Of a DNA stretch of 64,000 nt, positions 1-12,551 are shown piece by piece; position 1 is the first letter of the stretch; each line of letters starts with the position of its first letter. The notes below the pieces were generated by a model that ran no database searches, had not been told where the DNA came from, and was given only the letters and a program-made list of their open reading frames with translations. Both the position numbers and the translations under genes were made by a program. Location: contig MU119276.1 in NCBI GenBank assembly GCA_014904845.1, forward strand, positions 1 through 64,000. The letters are read 5' to 3'. The DNA is from Acephala macrosclerotiorum. Its lineage: Eukaryota; Ascomycota; Leotiomycetes; Helotiales; Mollisiaceae.

Positions 1-3000
1 AAAATTAATTACTTTTTAAAATAATATTATTATTTATAGAAATTTTAATAAAATTATAAAAATTATTATATTTTTATTTTAAACGTTTAATATAAATTAA
101 TTGTATTTAAAAAAAAAAATTTATTAAAAAAACGTAAAAATATTTAATAAATTTTTTAAAAAATTTATTTATAAAAAAAAATATATTAACGTTTTTTAAA
201 ATAATCGAATTTATTTTTATAATCGTATTAATTAATCAATAAATTTTAATAGTTTTTTTTACGATTAAAAATTATAAATTTCAATAAAATTTTTTTTTTT
301 TTTTTTAAATATTTTACGATCGAATTATTTTTAAAATATTTTTATTATAATTGAAAATAAAATTTTAAAATAATAAAAATTTTTTTTTATTACGTTATAT
401 ATTAAATTGTTTTTATATAAATAAACGAATTAATATTTTTATAAATTTTAAAAAAATAATTTAATTAAATATTATTGTTTTTTTATAATTAAATATTATT
501 TTATTAAATATTTTTTTTTTAAATTTTTATAATTAATTTTCAATAAATAAAAATATTAATCGTTTAAAAATAAATCGTAATTTTTTTAATATTGAAATAA
601 TTTATAATAATAAATATTTTGTATATTTTTTAATATATTTTTAAAAAAAAATTTATATTTTAAATTATTTAAATTAAATTTTTTATTTTTTAAAAAAAAT
701 TTTAATTTTATTAATTAAATCGATAAATTGTATTTTTTTAAATTTGAATTTATATATTGTATTAACGTTTATATTAAATAAATTTAAATTAAAATTATTT
801 AATAATAAAATTATTTTTTTTATTCGAGTTTTTTTTTTCGTTTTTATATTTAAAAATTTTTCAATTTTATTTTTTTTTAATAAAATAAAATAATTAATAT
901 TTTGTATTGTTTTTCAAATATTTTTTTTTAATATTTATATTTAAAAATAGTAATATTATTATAAAAAAATATTTTTTCGTTTTTTTATTAAAAAATTTTT
1001 TTTTTTTATTAAAAAAAAACGTTTTATAAAAAATCGAAAAAAATGTTTTTATTTTTTATATTATTTTATTTGTATTTTTTTTTAAATTAATAATATATAT
1101 TTTATATAAAATAATATTAAAAATATTTAATAAAAAATAAAAAATAAAAAAATTTCGTTAAATTATAAAAATTATTTACGAATTTTAATATTATATTATT
1201 TTTTAATAATATCAATATTTAATTTTTCGTATTATATTCTTTTTTTAATATTTTTTCGATTTAAAAATATATACGAATATAATAATTTCTAGTAATTTAA
1301 TGTAAATAAATTTTCTCAAAAAAAATAATTATAATTATACAAATAAAATTAAAATTTTTAAAATTTCGAAATATATTATTTTACGAATTATTATTTTTAT
1401 ATTTAATTTATATTTTTATTATGATAATAAATAATTATTTTAAAAAAAAAAAATTATATTCGATTTTATATTCAATTTTTATTTTTATAATTATTATTTT
1501 AATGAATTCAAAATTTTGTTTAATAATAATAAACAATTAAAAATTTTTAATATTTATAATAATATTATTAAAATCTCGAATTATATACGTAAAAATAATA
1601 TAATATTTTGTTTTAATATTTAATATTTTGTATTTTTTATTCGAATTAATTAATTTAAATAAATTAAAATATAATTTAAAAATAATAATAATATATTTTC
1701 TTTTAATTAATAATAAGAAATCGATTTCTACGAAATTAATTTCGAGTATTACAAAATTCTTAATAATAAAAACAAATTAATTCGTTTTTTTAAAAATTTT
1801 ATAAAAATTTTAAAAAAATTATTTTATAAAATTAACGATTTTTAATATTTTTTTTACTATAATAATTTCAATATTTATTAAAATTAAATAATAAATATTA
1901 TTTTTTTATTATTAATTAATAATTATTATAATAAAATATAATATTTTTAAAGTATTAATAATGTTTTTTTTTTTAAATTTTTAAAAATAATATTATATTT
2001 TTTAAAAAATTTTATAATAAAATTTTATTAATAGAATTATTATTTTTAATATCGAATTATTATTTTAAAATTTTATTTTTTAATTATTTTACGTTTATTT
2101 TTTTTCGTTTTTCGTTTTAAACGTTTTATAAAATTTATTATTATAATTCGATTTTTAAATATTTTTTTTTATTTTTATTTTCTATTGAAATTTTTTTTGT
2201 ATATTTTGAATTTTATTTCTCGATTTATTTATCGTTATTATATTTATTATTATTGTATTTATTAATAATTTTTCGTAGAATTTATTAATAATCGTTTTAT
2301 TAAAACTTTAAACGTTAATATTATTATTATTAAAAATATATAACGATAAATTCGAATTTTTTTAAAAAAATTTTATTAATATTAATTTTTTTTTTTAAAT
2401 AATAAATTAAATAAATTTTTAAATTTTTTATATATTTTTAAAACGTTTATTGAAATTGTAATTAAAAAGCTTTTTAATTACTTATTTTATAATTTGATTA
2501 TATTAATATTAATTATTTTTAAATATAAATAATTATTAAAATCGATTACAATTTTAAGAATTATAATACTATTAATTATTTTTTTAATAATAATATTTAC
2601 GATTAATTAATTCATTTATAAATAAATAATAATTTACGAAAAAATAATTAATAAAAAAATCGATTTTTTTATTTTTTATTTATTTGAAATACTTAAAATA
2701 ATATCGTTCGTTTTATTAATCGTTATATATAACGTTAATTTTTATTATATTTTTTTAAACGATTAATAATATATTTTACGAAAATTCAATTAATATTAAA
2801 TTATATAAAACTTTATATTTTTTTTTTTTATATTATTATATTTTTTTCGTTTACAATTAAAAAAAATTTTTCGTTTATATTCTTATAAAAAAATAAATTA
2901 ATTTTAATTTTAATTTATAAAAATTATAATATTATTTAATTTTTAAAATTTTTTTATAATATTAATATTTAAAACAATTTTTAAATTATTAAATAATACG

Positions 3001-5337
3001 AAAAAAAAAAAAAATTTTAATTTTTTAATAAAATCGTTTATTTGTATTAAAAATTTTAATACGAATATTTATTGAATTTTTTAAATTTAAATAATACGTA
3101 AAATCGAAAATTGAAAATCGATATAAATTTTTTCTATTAATAATTCGAATAAAACGAAAAATAATAAATTATTTTTTATATTATAATATTTAAATATTTT
3201 TATTAAATTTTCAAATATTTTAAATCGTTAATTTTATTGTATTATTATTTTTTCTTTTTATATTTATATACGATAATTATTTTCTCGTATATTTTATTGT
3301 AATTATAAATAAATATTTCTATTAATTTGTAATCGATTTTTTTAAAAATTTGTTTTTTAATATATATTAAATTTTTTTTTATAAATTTGCGTTTTTAATA
3401 TTATTTATTTAATTTATTTCGTTTAATTAATTCTTTAAATATTCGATCGAATAAATTTATATACGTTTTTATTATTAAAAGTTTTTTTATAAATTAATCA
3501 ATAATTTTATATAAAAACTTTATATTTATTTAATAATATTTTCAATTATATTCGCGAAATTTTTTTTTTAAAACGTTAGAAAACTTTTTTTTTAAATAAT
3601 TTTTAATATTATATTTTAATATAAATCGAATTTATTTTTTATAAATCGAATTAATATATTACAAAAATTGTATTTTTTTAATTTTTAAAATAATTTTATA
3701 ATTTTTATATATATTATCGTATTATTTTAAAAAAATCGTAATATTGTTTTTTTTAAATTAAAATATTTTAAAAATTTTAAAAAAAAATATTTATAATTTT
3801 AATACGAATATATATTTTTTAAAATTTTATATTTTTAAAAAATTGTTTTTATTATTTATAGAAAATTTCTTAAAAGAAATCGATAATATAATTAAAATAA
3901 AAATAAATTTTAATGCGAATAATTTATTGATTTTAATTTTTAAATTAAAAATTAATTTAATAATTCAAAAATGCAAATTTTTAAATTATTATTTTTAAAT
4001 AAAATTCGTTTTAAAAATTGATTTTTATTTATATTGTTTTTTTGTAAAAGAAAGATTATTTTAATTTTTATTTAAAATTTTATTTATTTATTCGTTTTAA
4101 TAAAATATATTCTTTAAATAAATATTTTTTTAATCGATTTCTTTTAATTAAAATTTTTTATTTCAATTTTTTTTATATTATTTTTTAAAATTTGAAATTT
4201 ATTTTAATTTTATTATTTCAATTTAAAAACGATTACGAATAATTCGCGAATTATAATTTTCAAAAAAATTAAAATTAAAATATAAAACAATAAAATAATT
4301 TTATTTTTTAATATTATAATTTCTTTTTTTATATTTCAATTTTCACTAAAAATAAAACTAATTACTATAAATAATCGTTACAAATTTCTTTTTTTTTTTT
4401 TTATATTTATTTTAATATTAATTATTTCAAATAATTTAATACGTAATTTTTATAAATCAATATTTTTTTATAATTTCGTAATTTTATAATTAAATAATTT
4501 AATCTCGAATAATATAATTAAAATAAAAAATTTTATTAATTAATTTTCAATTTTCGATTTTTAATAATTTGAATTTTCTTTTAATAATAATAAAAAATAA
4601 AATATATAAATCGCATATAAATAGTTTTTAATAAGATTTATTAAAACAATTTATTTTTTAACGTCGTTTTACTAATATAAAAAAACAATAAAATACAAAA
4701 AAAAAAAATTTAATTGTAAATCAATTTATTTTAATCAATAAATTAAATTTATTCCAAGTAATTCGTAATTCGTAAATCAATTAATTAATTAATCAAAATA
4801 AAAATAAAAAAATTGTTAATTAATTTATAGTAAACGAAAACTTATTATATATTAGAAAATACGTAATTAATACTATTTTCGAAACTAGTAATTTACAAAA
4901 ATTTTTAAAAAAAAATATATATAATTTTATTATATTAATTAATAAAATTAAAACTTTTTTTTTTAATATTTTTTACGAAAAATCGAAATTAATAATTTAA
5001 AAATATAATAATGAAAAAAAAATTCTTTTTATATAATTTTTAATAATTTAAAGAATTAATTAATAATTAATTAATATATTTTTATTTCATTTCTCGATTA
5101 AATAATATTTAATACGATTCGTATTTTACGAATAAATTTTTTTATTTTTTTTATTTTTATATTTATTACGTTTGTTTTATATTGAATTAAAAATAATTTT
5201 TATTAATATATAAAAAATATTTTTTCAAAATTAAATAAATTAATAAAAATTTTATATTATTAAAAAATATTTTTTAAAATTTTCGTTTTTTATATTAAAT
5301 TATTACAATTAATTTAATTAATTATAAATAATTATTA

Positions 5338-5553
5338 TTAGTATTATAAAAATAATTCGAGTTCAATAATAAAACGTATAATAAAATTATTTAATTTTTA
5401 ATATACGTTATTTATTATTAATTAATTATTTGATTTCGAGTAAAAACTCGAAATTAAAAATTATATATTGAAAATAAAAATAAAATAATATTAATTAAAT
5501 ACGATCTCGAATCGTACGTAAATATTATATAATATTTATTTCGATATTAATAA
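5338..5553. repeat. LTR-like direct repeat, copy 1
   Basis: About 210 bp that recur in the same orientation near 7230-7447. Shared landmarks in the same order are ATTCGAGTTCAATAATAAAA, then TTATTTGATTTCGA, an AAAACTCGAAAT segment, and an ATATTATATAATATTTATTTCGA end. Differences between the copies are mostly C/T and A/G transitions, as expected of RIP. The spacing of about 1.9 kb and the same orientation fit two LTRs of a small or internally deleted retroelement. No coding capacity remains between them. Confidence 0.6.
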
Positions 5554-6658
5554 TTTTTTTTATAAGAAAAAAAAATATAAATCGTATAAATAAATTTTTT
5601 TTTTTATTATATTTTACTAATATATAAAACTCGCTAATTTTAAATAAATAAAATAATAAAAAAATAAAAAATACGTAATCGAATTTTAAAAATAATATTA
5701 TAATTGTAATATAATCGTTTATTAATTTTATTATTAAATTATAATATTAATTAACGATATTAAATATTATTTTTTTATTTTTATATATATTTTTTATTTT
5801 TTAGTATTTTTTTCTTTTATTAGTATTATATTTAATTAATATTTTCTCGTTATTAGTATTTTTTATCGTTATAATAAAAATTGTTAATATTTTGAAAGTT
5901 TTTTTAATTTTTTTAATCAAATAAAAAAATTCGAATATTTGAAATTATATTTTATTCTATATATTATTTAATTAATATTTATATTATTAAAAAATTTTTT
6001 TTCGAAAGTTTATCGTTTAAAAATTAATCGAAATAATTATTCGATTATTAAATTGAAAATTGTTAATATTATAATTCGTAGATTAATTTTAGTAAAAATA
6101 AAGTATTTTAATAAAAACTTTATTTATTAAGTTTTTTATTATATTTTTATAAAAAGAATTTATTTATTTTAATTTAAATATTTATTTTTTTAATAATTTA
6201 TTTATAGTACTTTTTATTTTTAATAAGTTTTTCGAGTTTTTTAATAATTAATTATTTTTTTTTTAATATTTATATTTCTCGTTTATATAAAAGTTTTTTT
6301 AAATTTTAAATAAAAATTTTTTTTATAAAAAATAATATTTTTTTAATTTATTTTTCGAAAAAATCTTTAAAAAAAATTTATAATTTATAATTCGAATATT
6401 TGAAATTTTTGTAATTTATATTATTATATATAATAATTTTATTAATAATCTTTTTATTTAAATTTATTTTAAAATTAATTATATTATTTTATTTATTATA
6501 ATCGTATTTATATTTATATATAAATATTTTAATAAAAATAAATTAATAATATAAAAATAAATATTAAAACGAATAAACGATTTAAATATTTAAAAAATTT
6601 TTATAAATAATTTCAAATAAATAAAAGTTTTTATAAATTGTTTTAATAATCGATTAAA

Positions 6659-6870
6659 ATAATCGTAAAATAATATCGTTATATTATCGATCGATTAATT
6701 CGAAATTATAAAAAGTAAATAAATCGATCGAAATAAAAAATAAAAATAAATATTATAATTTATAAAAGTTTTCGATTAATCGTAAAATAATACAATTGAT
6801 TTACTAAGATCGATTAAATTCGAAATTGTAAAAAGTAAATAAATCGATCGAAATAAAAAAATAAAATAAT
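6659..6870. repeat. Tandem duplication, 120-bp period
   Basis: A unit containing ATCGTAAAATAATA ... CGATTAA..TTCGAAATT followed by AAAAAGTAAATAAATCGATCG ends at about 6730 and again, exactly 120 bases later, at about 6850. The two units differ mainly by transitions. It lies between the two LTR-like copies, so it may be an internal repeat of the same element. Confidence 0.6.
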
Positions 6871-7229
6871 ATCGATTTAAAATAATATTTAAAATCAAAA
6901 AATAAATATAATAATTTAATTAATTATTTGATTAAACTTTTCATAAAATAATATTATTTTACGTAATAAACGCGAATTCGAATTAATTGTTTAAAAGTAC
7001 GAATTCTTTTATAATTAATTTTTTCGAATTTTCGAAAAACGAAAAAACGTTAAAAAAATTTTCTACGAAAAAAATAATAAAACTTTTTCGTAGTTCGATA
7101 ATATTTAAAAACGTTTTTTTGAAATTTTTTAATATTTTTTATAATCGATTTATTAATATTTTTAATTTATTATATTTCATTTTTTTTAATAATATTTAAT
7201 TATAAAATTAAATATTAATTAATATTAAA

Positions 7230-7447
7230 ATTATAAAAATATTATTATTCGAGTTCAATAATAAAACGTACAATAAAATTATTTAATTTTTAGTATATAT
7301 TATTTATTATTAATTAATTATTTGATTTCGAATAAAAACTCGAAATAAAAAACTATATACTAGAAATAAAAATAAAATAATATTAATTAAATACAATCTC
7401 AAATCATATATAAATATTATATAATATTTATTTCGACAATTATTAAA
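7230..7447. repeat. LTR-like direct repeat, copy 2
   Basis: Partner of the repeat at 5338-5553, same orientation, about 85-90% similar by eye. The end TTTATTTCGA is followed by short variable bases in both copies. No target-site duplication can be called because the flanks are too AT-rich. Confidence 0.6.
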
Positions 7448-8208
7448 ATTATATTTATTAAAAAAAAACCTTTTAAAATTTCGTTTTTACGATTTATAAT
7501 TTTTAAATTTATATTACGATATTATTAATCGTATTTTTTAACGTAGATTTTATCGAGTAATAAAAATTATTTTTAATAAATACAATCGCTATTTATAGTA
7601 TTTCGTAATTTAAATTAAAATTGTACAATAATTACTAATTTAAAAAAATTAAAATTGGAAATTTAAAGAATTTAAATATATTTTTAATTTATAATACAAT
7701 TATAACAAATTTAAAAAATTTATAAATAAATAAATAAAATCGTAAAATTTTCGAAATTTTAATATTTTTAAATTCGATTATATAATAATTTTAATAGTTT
7801 AAAATATTTAAATTTTTTTTTTAAAGTATTTTAAATTAATCATTTTATAAAATTTAAATATAATATTGTTTATTTTTATATTTTATAAAATTTAATTTGA
7901 TTTAAGTTTTTAATTTTAATTTAATTAATTTTATAAAAAATAATAATAAAAAATTAAATAAATTAAAAAGTTTTTTAAATATATTTTTAAATTCGAAAAT
8001 TCAAATAAGTTTTTAATTATTAATAAACGACGTAAAAGTAATTATAAAATATAAAAGTTTTTTATAAATAAAAATAATTTTTTATTATTTAAATTTATAA
8101 TAAATTTATAATAAATTTTTAATAATTCATATTAATATATTTATTAAAAAAAATATATTATTTATATTTATTAAATATAATTATAATTATTTTAAAATTT
8201 TTATATAA

Positions 8209-8312
8209 AATTATAAAAATAAAAATATATTAATAAATTATATATTATAAATATTATAAAAAAAATTATAATTATATTAATATACGATTTTTATTTTTTA
8301 ATTATAATTATT
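8209..8312. repeat. Dispersed repeat A, copy in block 1
   Basis: About 100 bp, including ATATTAATAAATTATATATTA and TTAATATACGATTTTTATTT followed by TAATTATAATTATT. The same sequence with few changes occurs at 19552-19655 in the second AT-rich block. The match covers complex as well as simple sequence, so it is not explained by AT bias alone. Confidence 0.6.
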
Positions 8313-9469
8313 AAAATATAAATTAATAATATATTTATATTAATAATAATAAATTAAAAAAAGATTTTAATATTAAAAATATTATTAATTTTTAATAAAT
8401 ACGTTTTAATTTAATTCGAAAATACGATTTAATTATAATAAAAAAATTAAATTAATAAATATTAAATTAAATATTAAAAATAATAAATAAAAAAAATTTA
8501 TATTATTATAATTTATGAATTTAAAAAAAAATTTAATTTATTTATTATTATTTAATATTAAAATTTAACGAAAAAAAATTAATTATATTAAATAAAAAAT
8601 CGAAATAAGAAATTAAAAATCGAAAATTTAAATATATTATTTTCAATTTATTTATAATTTTTTTTTTTCGTTTTTATTAATAATTTATTTATAAATAATA
8701 AAATTATTTTAAAAAATAAATATTAATTAAATAATAAAAAATTCGAAATTAAATTTTTTTTATTTATTTATTATAAGTTTATTAAAAATAAATATATTAT
8801 TAAAAACGTTTTAATTTTTAAAATATATAATATAATAATTATAATCGAATTTATTATTAATATAATTATTTAATAATTCGATTTTTTTAAAATTTTAATA
8901 ATCGTTTATATAAATATTTAATTAAATTCGAAATTATTATAAAAAAAAATTATAATCAATATTATAATTTTTCGTTAATTATATAAATATAAAAAATTAT
9001 AAAAAATTTAATAAATTAATAATTAAAATAATTTAATAAATATTATAATAAAATTTTAAAAAAGTTTTTAAATACGAATTGTTTTAAAATTTGAATAAAA
9101 AATTAAATTAAAAAAATAAAATAAAAATAATACAAAAAATTAAAAAAATTATTTATTAAAAAAAAAAAAAATTATTTTAATTTGAATATTTATAAATTTT
9201 AACGAATTTTGAAAATAATATTATTTTTAAAATTTAATTATATAATATTTATATTAAAATATTAATAAATTTTATATATTAACGAATTATAATAAAAAAA
9301 AATAAAAACGTTTTTTTAATAATTAAATTAAATTATTTTTTATTATTAAAAAAATATTATTAATATAAATATAATATTAAATTGAATTAAAATTATATTT
9401 TTAATTTTTATACGTTTATTAAATTTATAATTTATAATTAATTAACGAATTATTTAATTTATTATTAAT

Positions 9470-9660
9470 AATATATATATATATTTTTAATATATTTTTA
9501 ATTATATTTAATTATTAAATACTTTTTTTTATAAATAAAAAATTATTATATATTATTTATTTTATTAAATTTAAATATTTAAAAATAATATAATTTAATT
9601 AAATTTAAAATTATATTAATATATTTTAATAAAAAATATTATCTTTATATTAAAAAAAAT
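9470..9660 (+). repeat. Dispersed repeat B, copy 1
   Basis: This stretch contains ATTTTTAATATATTTTTAAT, then TTATTAAATACTTTT, TATTTTATTAAATTTAAA and ATTAATATATTTTAATAAAA in that order. The reverse complement of 20090-20385 shows the same landmarks in the same order with extra sequence, and 22225-22400 shows the distal half in direct orientation. Copy 1 looks internally deleted relative to the other two. Confidence 0.5.
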
Positions 9661-10491
9661 TCGTTCGTCGATTTATAAATAAATTAACCAATAAAAAAAA
9701 AATTTTATTCGATATATATTTTATTTTATAAATTTCGTAAAAACGTTTTTATAAAAAGTTTTAAAATTTTCGATTTTATTAATTTATTTTTATTTAAATT
9801 TTTAAATAAAAAAATAATAATTTAAATATTTTATTAATAAATTAATAAACTTTTTAATATTTAATAAATTTAAAATTATAAATTTATATTATTGTTTAAA
9901 AAATATAAAATAATTATAAATTAAAATCTTTTTTTATAAATTAATTAAATATATTTATATTTTAATTTAAAAATCCATATTTTATTTTAATATTTATTTA
10001 TTAATAAAAAAATTTCAAAAAATTTATATTATTAAAATTTTTTTTTAAATATATTTAATTAAATTTTAGTTTTTTTTATAAATTTTATACAATTTAAATT
10101 AATTATAATTGTAAAATTTTAATATTTTTTTATTAAAACAATTATATATTATTTTAAAATTATATAATTATAAAAAATTTAATAAATTAATTAAATTTAA
10201 TATTTTTTATTTATAATTAAAATAATTCGTATTATATAAATAATGTATAATTTAATAAAAATTAAAAAAAAAATTAAATTTTATATTATTATTATTATAA
10301 ATTCTTTTTATTAATATTACGAAAAACGTAATTTAAAATATTAAATTATATATTTAATAAAACGATATACGTTTTATATAAAAAATTTTATTATTAAATT
10401 AATTTTATAATACGTATTTATTATATTTTATTTATATAAATTATTATTAAATTTTACATATTTTTTTAATATTAATAAATATTAAATAAAA

Positions 10492-10492
<1 letters not shown>

Positions 10493-10524
<32 letters not shown>
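10493..10524 (+). repeat. Poly-A run of 32 residues near the end of block 1
   Basis: An uninterrupted run of 32 A lies about 120 bp before composition returns to normal. It may be the tail of a non-LTR retroelement inserted in plus orientation, or simple slippage in AT-rich DNA. Confidence 0.5.
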
Positions 10525-10527
<3 letters not shown>

Positions 10528-12551
10528 ATTAAAAAAAATTACAAAAAAAATAATAATAAATAATTAATTAATTAAATAATAGTTTTAAAAAAATTAAAAT
10601 AAAATTATAATTATAAATATTAATAAATAAATTTTTAATATTTTACTTTTTAATTTGTTTTCATTTGTAGCTTCCTTTGTAGCAAAAGTTGACTGTAATA
10701 TAAATAGCGGGAGACATAGTAATCCTGACGAGGACTAATGAGACGACAGAACTGACATAGTAATAGCCCTGACTGGCTAGATGTGGAAGGGTCACCGCGA
10801 AGGCAAGTCCTTGACTCTGCAACCCAACCCAACCGTTCTGCAGTAGAGATGATGCGGCGTCAACTTGGAGACAGCAGCACTTGTAGAACATCTATAGTAA
10901 ATATCCCCATAATTGTTCCTCCATACCGCACTTCCAGCTCTTTGTATCCGTCATTTTCGGCGAGGATTGTTCGTAGATCCGTTCGACTTGAGAGTCAAGT
11001 CGTTCTCGGGGATTCACTCATCCTACATGCATCTGAATCAGCAAGAGGAGAAAAAGAAAATTGGCTTCGGATAGAGAAGGGGGATCGAAGAGTCATCAAC
11101 TTGATAGGCAGACTACCTGCCAGTAGATAGATAATTCATCGCCTTGCAAGATGGATATAAGACCGCAACAGTTGACATGATCTAGTGAAGTCTCAGAGCC
11201 CCTATTCTCGAATATGTTCTCACGCTGGCCTCCTTTGAAGTAAAAGCTCACCGCAACGTGGGCAGCGGAAGAGGGTGAGTGTCCTAACACGGGGATGGCA
11301 CTGATGAGACGGCGGCCCTGGCAGGAAGACTGCAGGTTGATCAGAGCCAAAATTGTGAAGCCGATAATGGAGATAGCGGGTTGCCTCCAGAAAGGTTGGA
11401 GAGGGCTGTTGTCAGGTCGGGAGAAGGGGGGGTCGCTGCGGAGGTAGTTGAGGTGAAGGAGGCAGTTGAGGAGGTGGAGAGGCGAAGCAGCAGGCGGAGA
11501 GTGTAGTACGACTCGTGGTAGCCGACGATGCGATTTCATCCAAAAAAAAAAAAAAAAAAAAGTACCCCGAGGGAGCGTTTGAAGCTCACTTTGGAACCAT
11601 TTCCCTCTCAGCTAATCCTCAGAAACGTGTTTGCGTCCTGTCGCTTCTCCTCGCTCACGAAGACAAACTCCTCAGAAGAGATGGACAAGTTGCATGAGAG
11701 AGCAGCTTGCCGAGAGAGCGGCAGAGTCGTAAGGGAGAGGGAGTCTCTTGGTCAGCTCCCTCTGGTGGATATGGCTTGTCCCGGAAAGTGCCGCCATGCC
11801 AGGAGCTATGGTGGTCAGCGACAAATGTCAGCCACAACCCAACCCAGCCCAAAGCCGGCTTCTAATAGGCTGGGTGGGAGAGTAAAAAGTTTTATTGGAT
11901 TGAAAGGATTTGCACCTCTCTTAACAGCAAAGCTGCCAAGTTCTATGGGCCGCCGGCTTTCGCTTCTTAGCACTAACAAAGAAGATCGAATGCAAAGCAG
12001 CCAGCTTTACTACAGTCTCATCTTTCTCCTCCGTGGCGCGACGCAGCAGCTAAACCGCTACGCCTAGATGAATGTAGGGGTATTGACTTCTAATACACAA
12101 AAACGTTCTGAAGCCATGGACTTGGATTTCCGAGCTCGAAACCTGTCTCACTTAAGGTCATCATTATCAAAGATCCCCCGTTATCAAACTTCTTATCTCA
12201 GAGGAGAAGCGTCCATTCGTTGTTTCACACCTTGTCGGGGTTCCATGTCCAGATCGGGCAATAGTTTGCATCCCCGGATACCCCACTGTCCAATAAGACC
12301 CCGCAAAAATCAACGGATTTCCTCCATTCTGGTACCTGGAACTCTCGTATCAGACCATTCTTATCTACTTGCATGGGATCGAGGATAACGGTTCGAGGTG
12401 GAGGTCTCCATTTTTTCGAGTTCCCCTGAATGCTTATATTATGGAAATATCTCTTGGCTCGCCTTGGCCCTTCTTGGCTTTCCCCCGCTGAGTTGATATT
12501 TCTCAGCATTTTTGAGGAGGATATACGCCAAAATTGATTAAATCACGAAAG
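10525..12551. other. Normal-composition stretch with no recognised gene; partly RIP-mutated duplicate inside
   Basis: From about 10650 the composition is normal, but no open frame resembles a known protein and the frames seen (60-180 codons) overlap on both strands. Two related segments occur: 10668-10755 and 11227-11325. The first reads like the second after C-to-T and G-to-A changes (for example AGTAAAAGCTCACCGCAACG against AGCAAAAGTTGACTGTAATA). A 19-A tract sits at about 11541. This is probably repeat-derived border DNA. Confidence 0.5.

Larger units (their letters stand above)
1..10640. repeat. AT-rich RIP-mutated block 1, gene-free
   Basis: This block is almost entirely A and T, with poly-T and poly-A stretches and stop codons in every frame. 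GG and CC are nearly absent. The few remaining C residues are mostly in CpG (ACG, TCG); CA and TG survive mainly as CAA and TTG. Loss of CpA/TpG with gain of TpA is the known signature of fungal RIP on repeated DNA. The longest open frame (about 70 codons near 7.0 kb) is low-complexity and not credible. The block contains the LTR-like pair, the 120-bp tandem repeat, dispersed repeats and a terminal poly-A run listed separately. It could be a nest of decayed transposons, or a pericentromeric or subtelomeric isochore; the sequence alone does not decide. Confidence 0.9.

Noticed and set aside
6987..7199. Open frame of 70 codons inside AT-rich block 1
   Set aside because: Composed almost only of Phe, Lys, Asn and Ile, as expected by chance in AT-rich DNA; lies between LTR-like repeats and has no motif.
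1..10640. Centromere or telomere
   Set aside because: No telomeric repeat was seen, and AT-richness with RIP alone does not prove a centromere.
11875..11965. tRNA-like words (GGTGCAAATCC on the minus strand, with an anticodon-like CTGTTAA)
   Set aside because: The stems do not pair properly and no complete cloverleaf can be drawn.
10783..12388. Several plus- and minus-strand frames of 60-180 codons
   Set aside because: They overlap each other on both strands, have low-quality composition, and include a poly-Lys stretch from the 19-A tract. No domain seen.
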